5,634 nucleotides of DNA from Burkholderiales bacterium (GCA_027457185.1 DAIDTN010000189.1:1-5634); one strand, 5' to 3'. Shown: positions 1-5,634, counted from the first letter of the stretch. Numbers and translations are program-made. The notes: generated by a model not told the origin, from the letters alone.

Positions 1-2352
1 CCGCCCCCGAGTTTGGAGCGGATCTACAACGACATGGAGCTCGGTGCCGGGGCGATTATCACTTTGGCGCGTGCCGACGGGCAGATCCTGGCCCGCTCGC
101 GCGATCTCGCCAAGATGTCCAGCGTCTCGCTGGCCGCGAGCCCGGCGCTCGGGCCGCAAGCCGCATCCGCCGGCTGCTATCGTGGCGCTGCCAGGACCGA
201 CGGCATCGAGCGTCTGTATTGCTTTCAAAAAGTTCCGGGCTACCCATTGACCGTATTCGTCGGGCGGGCGCTGGACACGGTATTGGCGCCTTACCGGGTG
301 GAGCGCGCAAGCTACGTGGCAACGGGCATGCTGGCCACATTTTTGCTGCTGGCCGTCGCACTGTTGCTGACTTTCAGGCAGCGTGATAGCCACAAGGCCG
401 AGCTCAATCGCGCCCGACTCGAAGCGGAATTGCGCCAAAGCGAGGAGAGATTCAGACTGATCGCGGAAACCATAGACGAGGTGGTCTGGTCGGCCGACCT
501 AAGCGTGCGTAAGCGCCTGTACGTCAGTCCGGCCTACGAGCGCATCTGGGGACGCTCGTGCCGCAGCCTTCAGGAAAACCCGCGTTCCTTCGCGGACGCC
601 ATTCATCCGCAGGACCGGGAACGCGTGCTTCCTGCTTACGCGTTTGAGAAAACGGGTCTGCCATTCGACCACGAATTCCGGATTGTGCTGCCCGACGGGT
701 CGTTGCGCTGGATTTGGGACCGCGGTTTTCCCGTGCGCACCGGAGCCGGCGAAGTGATCCGCTACGTCGGCGCGGCGCGGGACATCACCGAGCGCAAGCG
801 GGCGGAGGCGGCGCTGCAGGAGCAGATTGCGCACCTGCAACTGGTCTACGATACGTCCAGCGCCGCGATCTTCAATGTCGATACGCAGGGGGTGATCAAG
901 CACGCCAACCGGCGCATGGCGGAGATGTTCGCCCTCCCGCTGGAGCGCCTGATCGGCAGCGAGTATGCGGCGCGTCTGCATGCGGACGAGCGCGAGGCGG
1001 GAACACAGACGATGTACGCGCTGATGGCCGGCAGGATGGCCGAGCTCGATCGCGAGCGCCGCTACCGGCGCGCCGACGGAAGCGAATTCTGGGGACACAT
1101 CACCGGGCGGCGCATAGTCGACGCGGGCGGAACGATCACCGGCCTGGTCGGCGTGATCGTGGACATCACCGAGGCGAAGCAGGCCGGAGAAACACTGCGG
1201 CGCAACGAAGCGCATCTGCGCGAGCTGTTCGACGCGTTTCCGATCGGGGTCGCGCATGGGGACAAGGCGCAGCGCGTGACCTTCGCCAACCGCGTCTACC
1301 GCGAGCGCTACTGCAGCTACTACATGGGCCTGTCTCTGCGCGAGTTCGTCGGCGAGCGGATCTACGCCCAGATCGAACCTTATGTGCGGCGGGCTCTGGC
1401 CGGCGAGGCGGTCCAATTCGAGCTTGCCGAGGTAAGTGACGACGGGCAGGTGAGCACGCGCGGGCTGCGCTATATCCCGGACCGCGACGCCGCCGGCGAA
1501 GTCATCGGTTTCTTCGCCTTGCGCGAGGACATCACCGAGCGCAGGCGGGCGGAGGAGAATATCCGCAGGCTCAACGAGGATCTGGAGCGGCGTGTGTGCG
1601 AGCGCACCACCGAGCTGAGTGCAGCCAACCAGGCGTTGCAGGCCGAGGTCATGGAGCGCCGGCTGGCGGAGCAGGCGGCGTTGAATCTCGCAGATCGCTT
1701 GCGGCACATGACGCGCCGCCTGGGCGAAGCGCAGGAGTTCGAGCGGCGGCGTCTGGCGGCCGAACTGCACGACGGGGTGTGCTCCAACCTCGCGGCAATC
1801 GGGCTCAACCTGGCGCTGCTGCAAAAGCAGCTGCCGCACAGCGATGCCGCAAGCGTGCAGCGGCGTTTGTCCGGTCTCATCGCGCAGATCGACGAGGCCA
1901 AGACGAATGCGAAGGACATCAGCGTCGATCTGCGTCCCTTGCTGCTGGAGGAAAGGGATCTGCTATCCGCGCTGGAAGACTACGCGCGCAGGTTCGAGGG
2001 CAGCACCGGTATCGCAGTCGAGGTGAGGGGTGCGAATTCAGGGAGGCGATTGCCGCCGGAAAAGAAAATTGCACTGTTCCGCATCGTGCAGGAAGCCCTG
2101 ACTAATTGCGCCAAACACGCGCAGGCGCGCATGGTCGCGATCGAACTCGATTGCGATCCAGACCATCTGCTGTTGAGTGTCTCCGATGATGGCATCGGCA
2201 TCGACCTTGCCGGCATCAGCGGAAAACAACCGGGTCTGGGGCTGCTGTCGATGCAGGAGAGGGCCGAGGCCATCGGCTGCCGCTGGCGCATCGATTCGAC
2301 ACCGGGAAAAGGAACGCGGGTCAGCGTGAGCGTTGGCGCGGCCCCGAGCTAG
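1..2352 (+). CDS. Membrane PAS sensor histidine kinase, HisKA_3 (NarL-partner) type, 5' partial
   Basis: Sensor kinase that autophosphorylates on histidine and passes the phosphate to a response regulator. The frame is open to the left edge, so the start is missing; the in-frame TTG at 13 is probably not the start. Residues are counted from position 1 (783 aa, TAG stop). Residues 1-104 resemble the second half of a periplasmic PDC/dCache sensor (ILARSRD, then GIERLYCFQKVPGYPL). A single membrane helix spans about 105-125. Three PAS domains follow at about 149-267, 276-393 and 404-519. Each ends in a DITE motif typical of PAC ends. A charged coiled coil spans about 516-584. The HisKA_3 H-box has the phospho-acceptor His590 in ELHDGV. 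The ATPase domain shows the N-box Asn702 (QEALTN), G1 DDGIG at 729-733 and G2 GLGL at 745-748. The signal cannot be deduced. The gene converges on a NarL-type regulator, its likely partner (inference). Family assignment is very secure. Confidence 0.95.
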   Translation, partial: PPPSLERIYNDMELGAGAIITLARADGQILARSRDLAKMSSVSLAASPALGPQAASAGCYRGAARTDGIERLYCFQKVPGYPLTVFVGRALDTVLAPYRVERASYVATGMLATFLLLAVALLLTFRQRDSHKAELNRARLEAELRQSEERFRLIAETIDEVVWSADLSVRKRLYVSPAYERIWGRSCRSLQENPRSFADAIHPQDRERVLPAYAFEKTGLPFDHEFRIVLPDGSLRWIWDRGFPVRTGAGEVIRYVGAARDITERKRAEAALQEQIAHLQLVYDTSSAAIFNVDTQGVIKHANRRMAEMFALPLERLIGSEYAARLHADEREAGTQTMYALMAGRMAELDRERRYRRADGSEFWGHITGRRIVDAGGTITGLVGVIVDITEAKQAGETLRRNEAHLRELFDAFPIGVAHGDKAQRVTFANRVYRERYCSYYMGLSLREFVGERIYAQIEPYVRRALAGEAVQFELAEVSDDGQVSTRGLRYIPDRDAAGEVIGFFALREDITERRRAEENIRRLNEDLERRVCERTTELSAANQALQAEVMERRLAEQAALNLADRLRHMTRRLGEAQEFERRRLAAELHDGVCSNLAAIGLNLALLQKQLPHSDAASVQRRLSGLIAQIDEAKTNAKDISVDLRPLLLEERDLLSALEDYARRFEGSTGIAVEVRGANSGRRLPPEKKIALFRIVQEALTNCAKHAQARMVAIELDCDPDHLLLSVSDDGIGIDLAGISGKQPGLGLLSMQERAEAIGCRWRIDSTPGKGTRVSVSVGAAPS
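781..1554 (+). repeat. Near-identical 27-bp direct repeats at PAS domain ends
   Basis: Copies at 781-807 and 1528-1554 differ at one base (aag versus agg). Both encode DITERxRAE at the end of a PAS domain. The offset is 747 bp, a multiple of three. A third, more diverged copy lies at 1162-1188 (DITEAKQAG). The simplest origin is PAS domain duplication plus conservation of the motif. The DNA-level identity is higher than in the surrounding PAS sequence. The feature spans the two outer copies. Confidence 0.7.
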
Positions 2353-2377
2353 AGTTTCGAATCGCCAATGCCGGGTG

Positions 2378-3049
2378 CTAGCTGCGCCGGCCCCCGACCG
2401 GCAAACCGCGCCGGCTCGCTTCGATGACGGCCTGCGCGCGGCTGCTGACATTGAGTGCGCGAAAGATGGCAATGGCGTGGTTCTTGACCGTGCCTTCGGC
2501 CAGATCGAGTTCGCGGCAGATTTGCTTGTTCGACATTCCCCGCAACAGGCAGGCGAGCACGTCGATCTGTCTGGGCGAGAGGCCCAGGCCGGCTACTCCT
2601 TGTGGCGCGGCCGAGCCGAGTCCGGCGTCGTTTGCCGGTTGCGCGCCGCTGGAGAGACCGGTCGGCAGCACAATGTTGCCCTTGAGCGCATGCTCCAGAA
2701 ACTTCGCCAGCAAATCCGTCGGCGAGGACTTGCAGATATATCCGGCTGCGCCGCGCTCGAGCGCGTCTATGACCGTGGCGCGTGATTCGTCGGAGGAGAG
2801 CACCACCACGGGCAGGGATGGAAACCTGAGCTTGAGTTCCGACAGCAAGTCGAAGCCGTTCATGCCGGGCATGTGCAGATCCAGCAAGACCAATTCGATG
2901 TCGGGATGCCGCTCAAGCAGGGCCAGCGCCTCGGCGCCATTCCCGGCTTCGACGATGTCGGTGGCGTTGTTCAGCTCTTTTGCGATATAGGCTACCGCCG
3001 CGCGGATCGGCGGATGGTCGTCGCATAGCAGGAGCTTGCCGCACGACAT
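2378..3049 (-). CDS. NarL/FixJ-family two-component response regulator
   Basis: Cytoplasmic DNA-binding response regulator, complete at 223 aa, the usual family length. The receiver domain spans residues about 4-124. It has the acidic pair Asp10-Asp11 (CDDH), phospho-acceptor Asp57 (LLDLHMPGMNG), Ser85 in the switch Thr/Ser position, Tyr104 and the conserved Lys107 (GYICKSS). A variable linker (about 125-154) leads to a LuxR-type helix-turn-helix at about 155-215 (GLSPRQIDVL, then SNKQICRELDLAEGTVKNH), with the EGTVKNH recognition helix typical of NarL-type regulators. The ATG lies 9 nt after the stop of the 63-aa membrane protein gene and has no good Shine-Dalgarno sequence (atccccgcg precedes it), so translational coupling is likely. 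Its stop is 25 nt from the stop of the convergent HisKA_3 kinase, its probable partner (inference). Target genes cannot be read from the sequence. Confidence 0.97.
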   Translation of the reverse strand: MSCGKLLLCDDHPPIRAAVAYIAKELNNATDIVEAGNGAEALALLERHPDIELVLLDLHMPGMNGFDLLSELKLRFPSLPVVVLSSDESRATVIDALERGAAGYICKSSPTDLLAKFLEHALKGNIVLPTGLSSGAQPANDAGLGSAAPQGVAGLGLSPRQIDVLACLLRGMSNKQICRELDLAEGTVKNHAIAIFRALNVSSRAQAVIEASRRGLPVGGRRS

Positions 3050-3058
3050 CGCGGGGAT

Positions 3059-3250
3059 CTAGAACAAATTCGCGACCGCAAACGCCACCAGCGCGCAGGC
3101 GCCCGCTGTAAAGAAAACCAGGTCGCGCAGATTTCTCTTGTCGGTGGCGCTAACCCCTCCCTTTTTCTTGCGCATCATGTTCCATTCATAGATGATCAGC
3201 AGCAGCCCGAGGACGGCGGTGACCAGCACCGATTTCGTTACCAGTGTCAT
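3059..3250 (-). CDS. Small 63-aa membrane protein with two hydrophobic segments, family unknown
   Basis: I do not recognise this protein. The sequence shows two hydrophobic segments, about residues 7-21 (SVLVTAVLGLLLIIY) and 44-62. They are joined by a basic loop (MMRKKKGG, then TDKRNLRD). By the positive-inside rule the loop would be cytoplasmic and both termini periplasmic. The ATG at 3250 has a strong Shine-Dalgarno sequence (gggaggg) 6 nt upstream, which supports it as a real gene. Its stop is 9 nt before the response regulator start, so the two are almost certainly on one mRNA. It follows the TPR gene on the same strand after an 89-nt gap containing two inverted repeats. A role as a membrane partner of the two-component pathway is possible but only suggested by position. 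It is too small for any enzyme assignment. Confidence 0.78.
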   Translation of the reverse strand: MTLVTKSVLVTAVLGLLLIIYEWNMMRKKKGGVSATDKRNLRDLVFFTAGACALVAFAVANLF

Positions 3251-3256
3251 GTAGTT

Positions 3257-3263
3257 CCCTCCC
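3257..3263 (-). promoter_or_regulatory. Strong ribosome binding site of the 63-aa membrane protein gene
   Basis: The minus strand reads gggaggg followed by 6 nt (aactac) and then ATG at 3250. This is near-ideal complementarity and spacing to the 16S rRNA 3' end. It is the best ribosome binding site on the minus strand here. It fixes the start and supports translation of this short gene. Confidence 0.8.
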
Positions 3264-3280
3264 TTTTTAACGCCCGGTCA

Positions 3281-3299
3281 AATCTTCAGCGGCAAGATT
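3281..3299. repeat. Perfect 6-bp inverted repeat AATCTT-N7-AAGATT between TPR and membrane protein genes
   Basis: The arms AATCTT (3281-3286) and AAGATT (3294-3299) are separated by cagcggc. It lies 31 nt upstream of the membrane protein ATG, in the 89-nt gap after the TPR stop. It could be an operator dyad or an RNA hairpin in the operon mRNA. No T-run follows on the minus strand, so it is not a standard terminator. A 6-bp dyad can occur by chance. Confidence 0.4.
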
Positions 3300-3307
3300 A
3301 CCATTAT

Positions 3308-3338
3308 GCAGGCCGTGGCGGCATGCGCGGCGGCCCGC
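3308..3338. repeat. GC-rich imperfect hairpin just after the TPR stop codon
   Basis: The arms gcaggccg (3308-3315) and cggcccgc (3331-3338) pair at 7 of 8 positions around a 15-nt loop containing GCATGC. It begins immediately after the TPR stop (3340) in the direction of minus-strand transcription. No U-tract follows, so it is not a canonical Rho-independent terminator. It could instead stabilise the 3' end of the TPR portion of the mRNA or cause partial attenuation (inference). Confidence 0.4.
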
Positions 3339-3339
3339 T

Positions 3340-3681
3340 TCAGGACGCCCGGCCGGACTCGAGTTGCTTCAGTATGCGCCGCGCAAAAACCGCCATTTCC
3401 TTCGCCGCCTGCTTGTCGCCTTTTTTCTCGGCCACGCTGATGCCCTGGCGGTAGGCATCGAGCGCCGCCTGCGGCTGCCCGGTTTCGGCGAGCGCTTTGC
3501 CGAGCAGCTTCCAGGCTGCCGAATAGGCCGGATCCCGGGCCACCGCCTCGGCGAGCTGCAGCCGGGCATTGTCGGCGTCGCCCGCCTTCAGGTACTCGTT
3601 GCCGAGGGAAAAACGCAGCAGTGCGCCGTCGCGCGGGGTGCCGACGAGCTTTTGCAGGTTGGCGATGACGGCTGAGGTCAT
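3340..3681 (-). CDS. Small tetratricopeptide-repeat (TPR) protein
   Basis: A 113-aa protein without a signal peptide or membrane segment, so probably cytoplasmic. Two TPR units are visible, at about residues 20-53 (LLRFSLGNEYLKAGDADNA, ending ARDPAY) and 54-87 (AWKLLGKALAETGQPQAALDAYRQG). They carry the usual Gly/Ala, Tyr/Leu and Pro positions. A charged C-terminal helix (KQAAKEMAVFARRILKQLE) probably caps the array. Such proteins are protein-interaction scaffolds, and the partner here is unknown. The frame is open further upstream to 3855, but I chose ATG 3681. The upstream residues look non-coding, and a consensus -10 box (TATAAT, 3727-3732) sits inside the extension. The start has no clear Shine-Dalgarno sequence. 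It is the first gene of the apparent unit leading to the membrane protein and response regulator, and is divergent from ridA. Confidence 0.88.
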   Translation of the reverse strand: MTSAVIANLQKLVGTPRDGALLRFSLGNEYLKAGDADNARLQLAEAVARDPAYSAAWKLLGKALAETGQPQAALDAYRQGISVAEKKGDKQAAKEMAVFARRILKQLESGRAS

Positions 3682-3698
3682 TGTAAGATGAGGCCGTC

Positions 3699-3714
3699 GC
3701 GGGAAATACCCCGC
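3699..3714 (-). promoter_or_regulatory. Leader hairpin in the 5' UTR of the TPR operon
   Basis: The minus strand has gcggg, a 6-nt loop (gtattt) and cccgc, a perfect 5-bp GC stem. If transcription starts near 3720, as the -10 box predicts, this stem would begin a few nucleotides from the mRNA 5' end, about 17 nt before the ATG. It may protect the 5' end or influence initiation at a start that lacks a Shine-Dalgarno sequence (inference). Confidence 0.4.
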
Positions 3715-3726
3715 AACCGGGCCACA

Positions 3727-3732
3727 ATTATA
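3727..3732 (-). promoter_or_regulatory. Putative -10 box (TATAAT) for the TPR operon
   Basis: The minus strand carries a perfect TATAAT 45 nt upstream of the TPR ATG. The predicted transcription start is near 3720. No good -35 is present at 16-18 nt spacing (the region reads about aggatg), and no TGn extended -10 is present. The promoter, if real, is therefore weak or needs an activator. An 8-bp palindrome TTGCGCAA (3741-3748) lies in the spacer and could be a protein site. Confidence 0.5.
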
Positions 3733-3787
3733 GGCTTGTTTTGCGCAACCATCCTTTGCGGACTGTTGCAGAATTGCTGAAACCGCC

Positions 3788-3817
3788 CTGACTTGGGGGA
3801 GCACGAGTGGATATATC
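3788..3817 (+). promoter_or_regulatory. ridA: Weak candidate promoter for ridA-recG
   Basis: A possible -35 CTGACT (3788-3793, four of six consensus bases) and -10 TATATC (3812-3817, four of six) are spaced 18 nt apart. They would start transcription near 3824 and give a leader of about 34 nt. If correct, the alternative GTG at 3807 would not be transcribed, which supports the ATG at 3858. This is a best guess for a region that must hold a plus-strand promoter. Confidence 0.3.
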
Positions 3818-3857
3818 CCCTCGTTTTGTAGCGAACTTTGAGGGATCCACCGCAACC

Positions 3858-4238
3858 ATGCCCAAAGCCGTCATATCGACACTCCATGCACCCAGCGCCA
3901 TCGGCACGTATTCGCAGGCGGTGCGCTGCGGCAACACGATCTATCTCTCGGGCCAGATCGGGCTCGATCCTGCGACCATGCAACTGGCCGAGGGCATCGA
4001 CGCGCAGGTGCGGCGCGTGTTCGACAACCTCAAGGCGGTGGCCGCGGCCGCCGGAGGGTCGCTGGACGACGCCGCCAAGCTGACGATCTATCTCACCGAT
4101 CTCGCCCATTTCGCCAAGGTCAACGAGGCCATGGCCGCCTATTTCAACCAACCGTATCCGGCGCGCGCCGCCGTTGGTGTGGCGTCGCTGCCGCGCGGCG
4201 CCCTCGTCGAAGCCGACGCGATACTGGTGATTCAGTGA
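3858..4238 (+). CDS. ridA: RidA-family reactive enamine/imine deaminase
   Basis: RidA (YjgF/YER057c/UK114 family) hydrolyses reactive enamine/imine intermediates such as 2-aminoacrylate, released by PLP enzymes, to keto acids and ammonia. This protects cytoplasmic PLP enzymes. The protein is 126 aa, the normal length, and its sequence aligns along its whole length with E. coli RidA from memory. Visible family features are APSAIGTYSQAV (Tyr18), LSGQIG (31-35), Asn89, the substrate-carboxylate Arg103 in YPARAAV and Glu118 in VEADAI, equivalent to E. coli Arg105 and Glu120. These mark an active RidA-type rather than an Arg-less Rid paralogue. ATG 3858 matches the family start (MPKAVIST). Its upstream GAGGG (3840-3844) is rather distant at 13 nt. 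An in-frame GTG at 3807 has a better placed gggggag and would add 17 residues that do not resemble the family. recG follows after 25 nt. Confidence 0.95.
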   Translation: MPKAVISTLHAPSAIGTYSQAVRCGNTIYLSGQIGLDPATMQLAEGIDAQVRRVFDNLKAVAAAAGGSLDDAAKLTIYLTDLAHFAKVNEAMAAYFNQPYPARAAVGVASLPRGALVEADAILVIQ

Positions 4239-4250
4239 AGAATCCGGCGT

Positions 4251-4255
4251 GAGGG
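4251..4255 (+). promoter_or_regulatory. recG: Ribosome binding site that decides the recG start
   Basis: GAGGG lies 8 nt upstream of GTG 4264. The other in-frame GTG, at 4249, has only a weak gaag before it and overlaps this site. The in-frame TGA at 4228-4230 rules out any start further upstream. Confidence 0.55.
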
Positions 4256-4263
4256 CGAAGACG

Positions 4264-5634
4264 GTGCCTGCCGCCGTCGATGGCCGTGCCCGGTCGCGCC
4301 AGCCGGCGCAGGATCCGTCTTCGCCCTTGTCCACCCCCCCGTCTCTGAAGGCGAAACTCGCAAAACTCGGCATTCGCCGCGAGTTCGATCTGGTGCTGCA
4401 TCTGCCGCTGCGTTACGAGGACGAAACGCGGCTCACGCCCATCGTCGAAGCGCATGAAGGCGTGCCGGTGCAAGTCGAAGGCACGGTGATCGACAGTCAG
4501 ATCGCCTACCGCCCGCGGCGCCAGCTGGTGTGCAAGATCGAGGACGGGAGCGGTCTTCTGTATATGCGCTTCCTCAATTTCTATGGCAGCCAGGCGAAGG
4601 CGCTGGTCGCGGGCACGCGCGTGCGCGCCTTCGGCGAAGCGCGCCCGGGTTTTTTCGGCGCGGAGATGGTGCATCCGCGCTATCGCAGCGTGCGCGCGGA
4701 CACGCCCCTGCCCGAGGCGCTGACGCCGATCTATCCGACGACCGCCGGGCTGCCGCAGGCGGCTTTACGCCGCCTGATCGCGCAGGCTCTGGCGCAATGC
4801 GAACTCGACGATACCCTGCCCGCGGAAACTCTGGAGCAGTTGCGCATGCCCGCGTTTCGCGATGCCATCGGTGCTCTGCACCGGCCGCGGCCCGGCGACG
4901 ACGCGCGCGCGCTCACCGGGCGCACGCATCCCGCGTGGCGGCGCATGAAGTTGGACGAGTTGCTGGCGCAGCAGCTGTCGATGCGTCTGCATTACCGCGA
5001 GCGCAAGCGCAGAACCGCGCCGGTGTTGTACCGGCCTGGCCCATTGACTGCGGGCCTGCGCGCGCGCCTGCCGTTCCGGCTGACGCGCGCGCAGAGCCGC
5101 GCCTGGGCCGAAATCGAACGCGATCTGGGCGAGGCGCATCCGATGCGCCGCCTGCTGCAGGGCGATGTCGGCAGCGGCAAGACCGTGGTGGCGGCGCTGG
5201 CGGCACTGCGCGCGGTGGAAAACGGTTATCAGGCGGCGGTGATGGCGCCCTCCGAAATCCTGGCCGAGCAGCATTACCGCAAATTTTCCGAATGGCTCGC
5301 GCCGTTGGGGGTGCAGCTCACCTGGCTCTCTGGCAGCCAGAAAAAGAAGGAGCGCACGGCGGCCGCCGCGGACATCGCCGCGGGAACGACGCGCGTGGCG
5401 GTGGGCACCCATGCGCTGTTCCAGGAAGGCGTCGTGTTCCAGTCGCTCGGCCTGGCGATCGTCGACGAGCAGCACCGCTTCGGCGTGGAGCAGCGCTTGG
5501 CGCTGCGCGCCAAGGGTTTGGGTAACCAAAGCGCGGGCGCCAATGGCGGCGCGAGCGCGGAGCCGCACCAGCTGATGATGAGCGCCACGCCGATTCCGCG
5601 CACGCTGTCGATGAGCTATTACGCGGATCTGGAC
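4264..5634 (+). CDS. recG: ATP-dependent DNA helicase RecG, 3' partial
   Basis: RecG is a double-stranded DNA translocase that regresses stalled replication forks and remodels Holliday junctions and D- or R-loops. The window holds 457 residues of about 690; the frame is open at the right edge. The N-terminal region KLAKLG, then DLVLHLPLRYEDET, matches RecG closely. The OB-fold wedge domain lies at about 65-140 (IEDGSGLLYMRF, ending EMVHPRY). Helicase domain 1 shows TRAQ (Gln277), Walker A GDVGSGKT at 300-307, motif Ia MAPSEILAEQH from 327, VGTHALFQE from 380, motif II DEQH at 401-404 and motif III SATPIPRT from 440. Motifs IV-VI lie beyond the window. A GTG start at 4264 is chosen for its ribosome binding site; GTG 4249 is the alternative. 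About nine extra Gly/Ala/Ser-rich residues, compared with E. coli, precede motif III. It is probably co-transcribed with ridA. Confidence 0.97.
   Translation, partial: MPAAVDGRARSRQPAQDPSSPLSTPPSLKAKLAKLGIRREFDLVLHLPLRYEDETRLTPIVEAHEGVPVQVEGTVIDSQIAYRPRRQLVCKIEDGSGLLYMRFLNFYGSQAKALVAGTRVRAFGEARPGFFGAEMVHPRYRSVRADTPLPEALTPIYPTTAGLPQAALRRLIAQALAQCELDDTLPAETLEQLRMPAFRDAIGALHRPRPGDDARALTGRTHPAWRRMKLDELLAQQLSMRLHYRERKRRTAPVLYRPGPLTAGLRARLPFRLTRAQSRAWAEIERDLGEAHPMRRLLQGDVGSGKTVVAALAALRAVENGYQAAVMAPSEILAEQHYRKFSEWLAPLGVQLTWLSGSQKKKERTAAAADIAAGTTRVAVGTHALFQEGVVFQSLGLAIVDEQHRFGVEQRLALRAKGLGNQSAGANGGASAEPHQLMMSATPIPRTLSMSYYADLD

Noticed and set aside
13..15. TTG as the start codon of the sensor kinase
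   Set aside because: The frame is open to the left edge, and the PDC-like sensor domain would be cut in half with no N-terminal membrane anchor, so the start is outside the window.
499..1839. 446-aa open frame antisense to the kinase gene
   Set aside because: It lies opposite strongly recognisable PAS and HisKA_3 coding sequence, has no recognisable domain and a composition typical of high-GC antisense shadows.
2386..2402. GCCGG-N7-CCGGC hairpin near the kinase/regulator convergence, considered as a bidirectional terminator
   Set aside because: It lies inside the regulator's last codons, the stem is only 5 bp and no T-run follows on either strand.
3682..3855. N-terminal extension of the TPR protein up to an ATG at 3855
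   Set aside because: The extension contains the TATAAT box and leader hairpin, does not resemble a signal peptide or TPR, and lies in the divergent intergenic region.
3678..4373. 231-aa minus-strand open frame across ridA and the divergent promoter region
   Set aside because: It runs opposite ridA and the recG start and has no recognisable protein features.
4530..5525. 331-aa open frame on the plus strand within recG
   Set aside because: It is Arg/Ala/Gly-rich with no family resemblance and overlaps the clear recG frame with all its helicase motifs.
4765..5568. 267-aa open frame antisense to recG
   Set aside because: It is a GC-driven shadow opposite conserved helicase motifs, with no plausible domain.

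Overview
The window looks like ordinary chromosomal DNA from a high-GC proteobacterium, most likely a betaproteobacterium. This is inferred from the RecG N-terminal region, the RidA sequence (IGTYSQAV) and the codon use. No mobile element, CRISPR array, tRNA or rRNA was seen. Coding density is high, and the largest gap is the 176-nt divergent promoter region at 3682-3857.

Layout. (1) Positions 1-2352, plus strand: the 3' part of a large membrane sensor histidine kinase. It has the end of a periplasmic PDC/dCache-like sensor, one membrane helix, three PAS domains, a coiled coil, and a HisKA_3-type kinase core (NarX/UhpB/DesK-like). Its true start lies upstream of the window. (2) Positions 3681-2378, minus strand: an apparent three-gene unit. 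It encodes a 113-aa TPR protein, an unclassified 63-aa membrane protein with two hydrophobic segments, and a complete NarL/FixJ-type response regulator. The regulator lies tail-to-tail with the kinase, only 25 nt apart. (3) Positions 3858-5634, plus strand, divergent from the TPR unit: ridA (enamine/imine deaminase) followed 25 nt later by recG (fork-remodelling helicase). recG is cut off by the right edge of the window.

How the genes may work together. The kinase belongs to the family that normally phosphorylates NarL-type regulators, and such a regulator lies next to it, so they are probably a cognate pair despite the convergent arrangement. The TPR and small membrane proteins appear to be co-transcribed with the regulator and may be accessories of the pathway or simply neighbours; the sequence does not decide this. 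RidA and RecG are housekeeping functions that probably share a transcript by proximity.

I found no clear new system. The points most worth a second look are the unclassified membrane mini-protein in the regulator operon, the tail-to-tail kinase/regulator arrangement, the dyads and leader hairpin in the minus-strand operon, and an in-frame near-identical repeat in the kinase gene that flanks two PAS domains.
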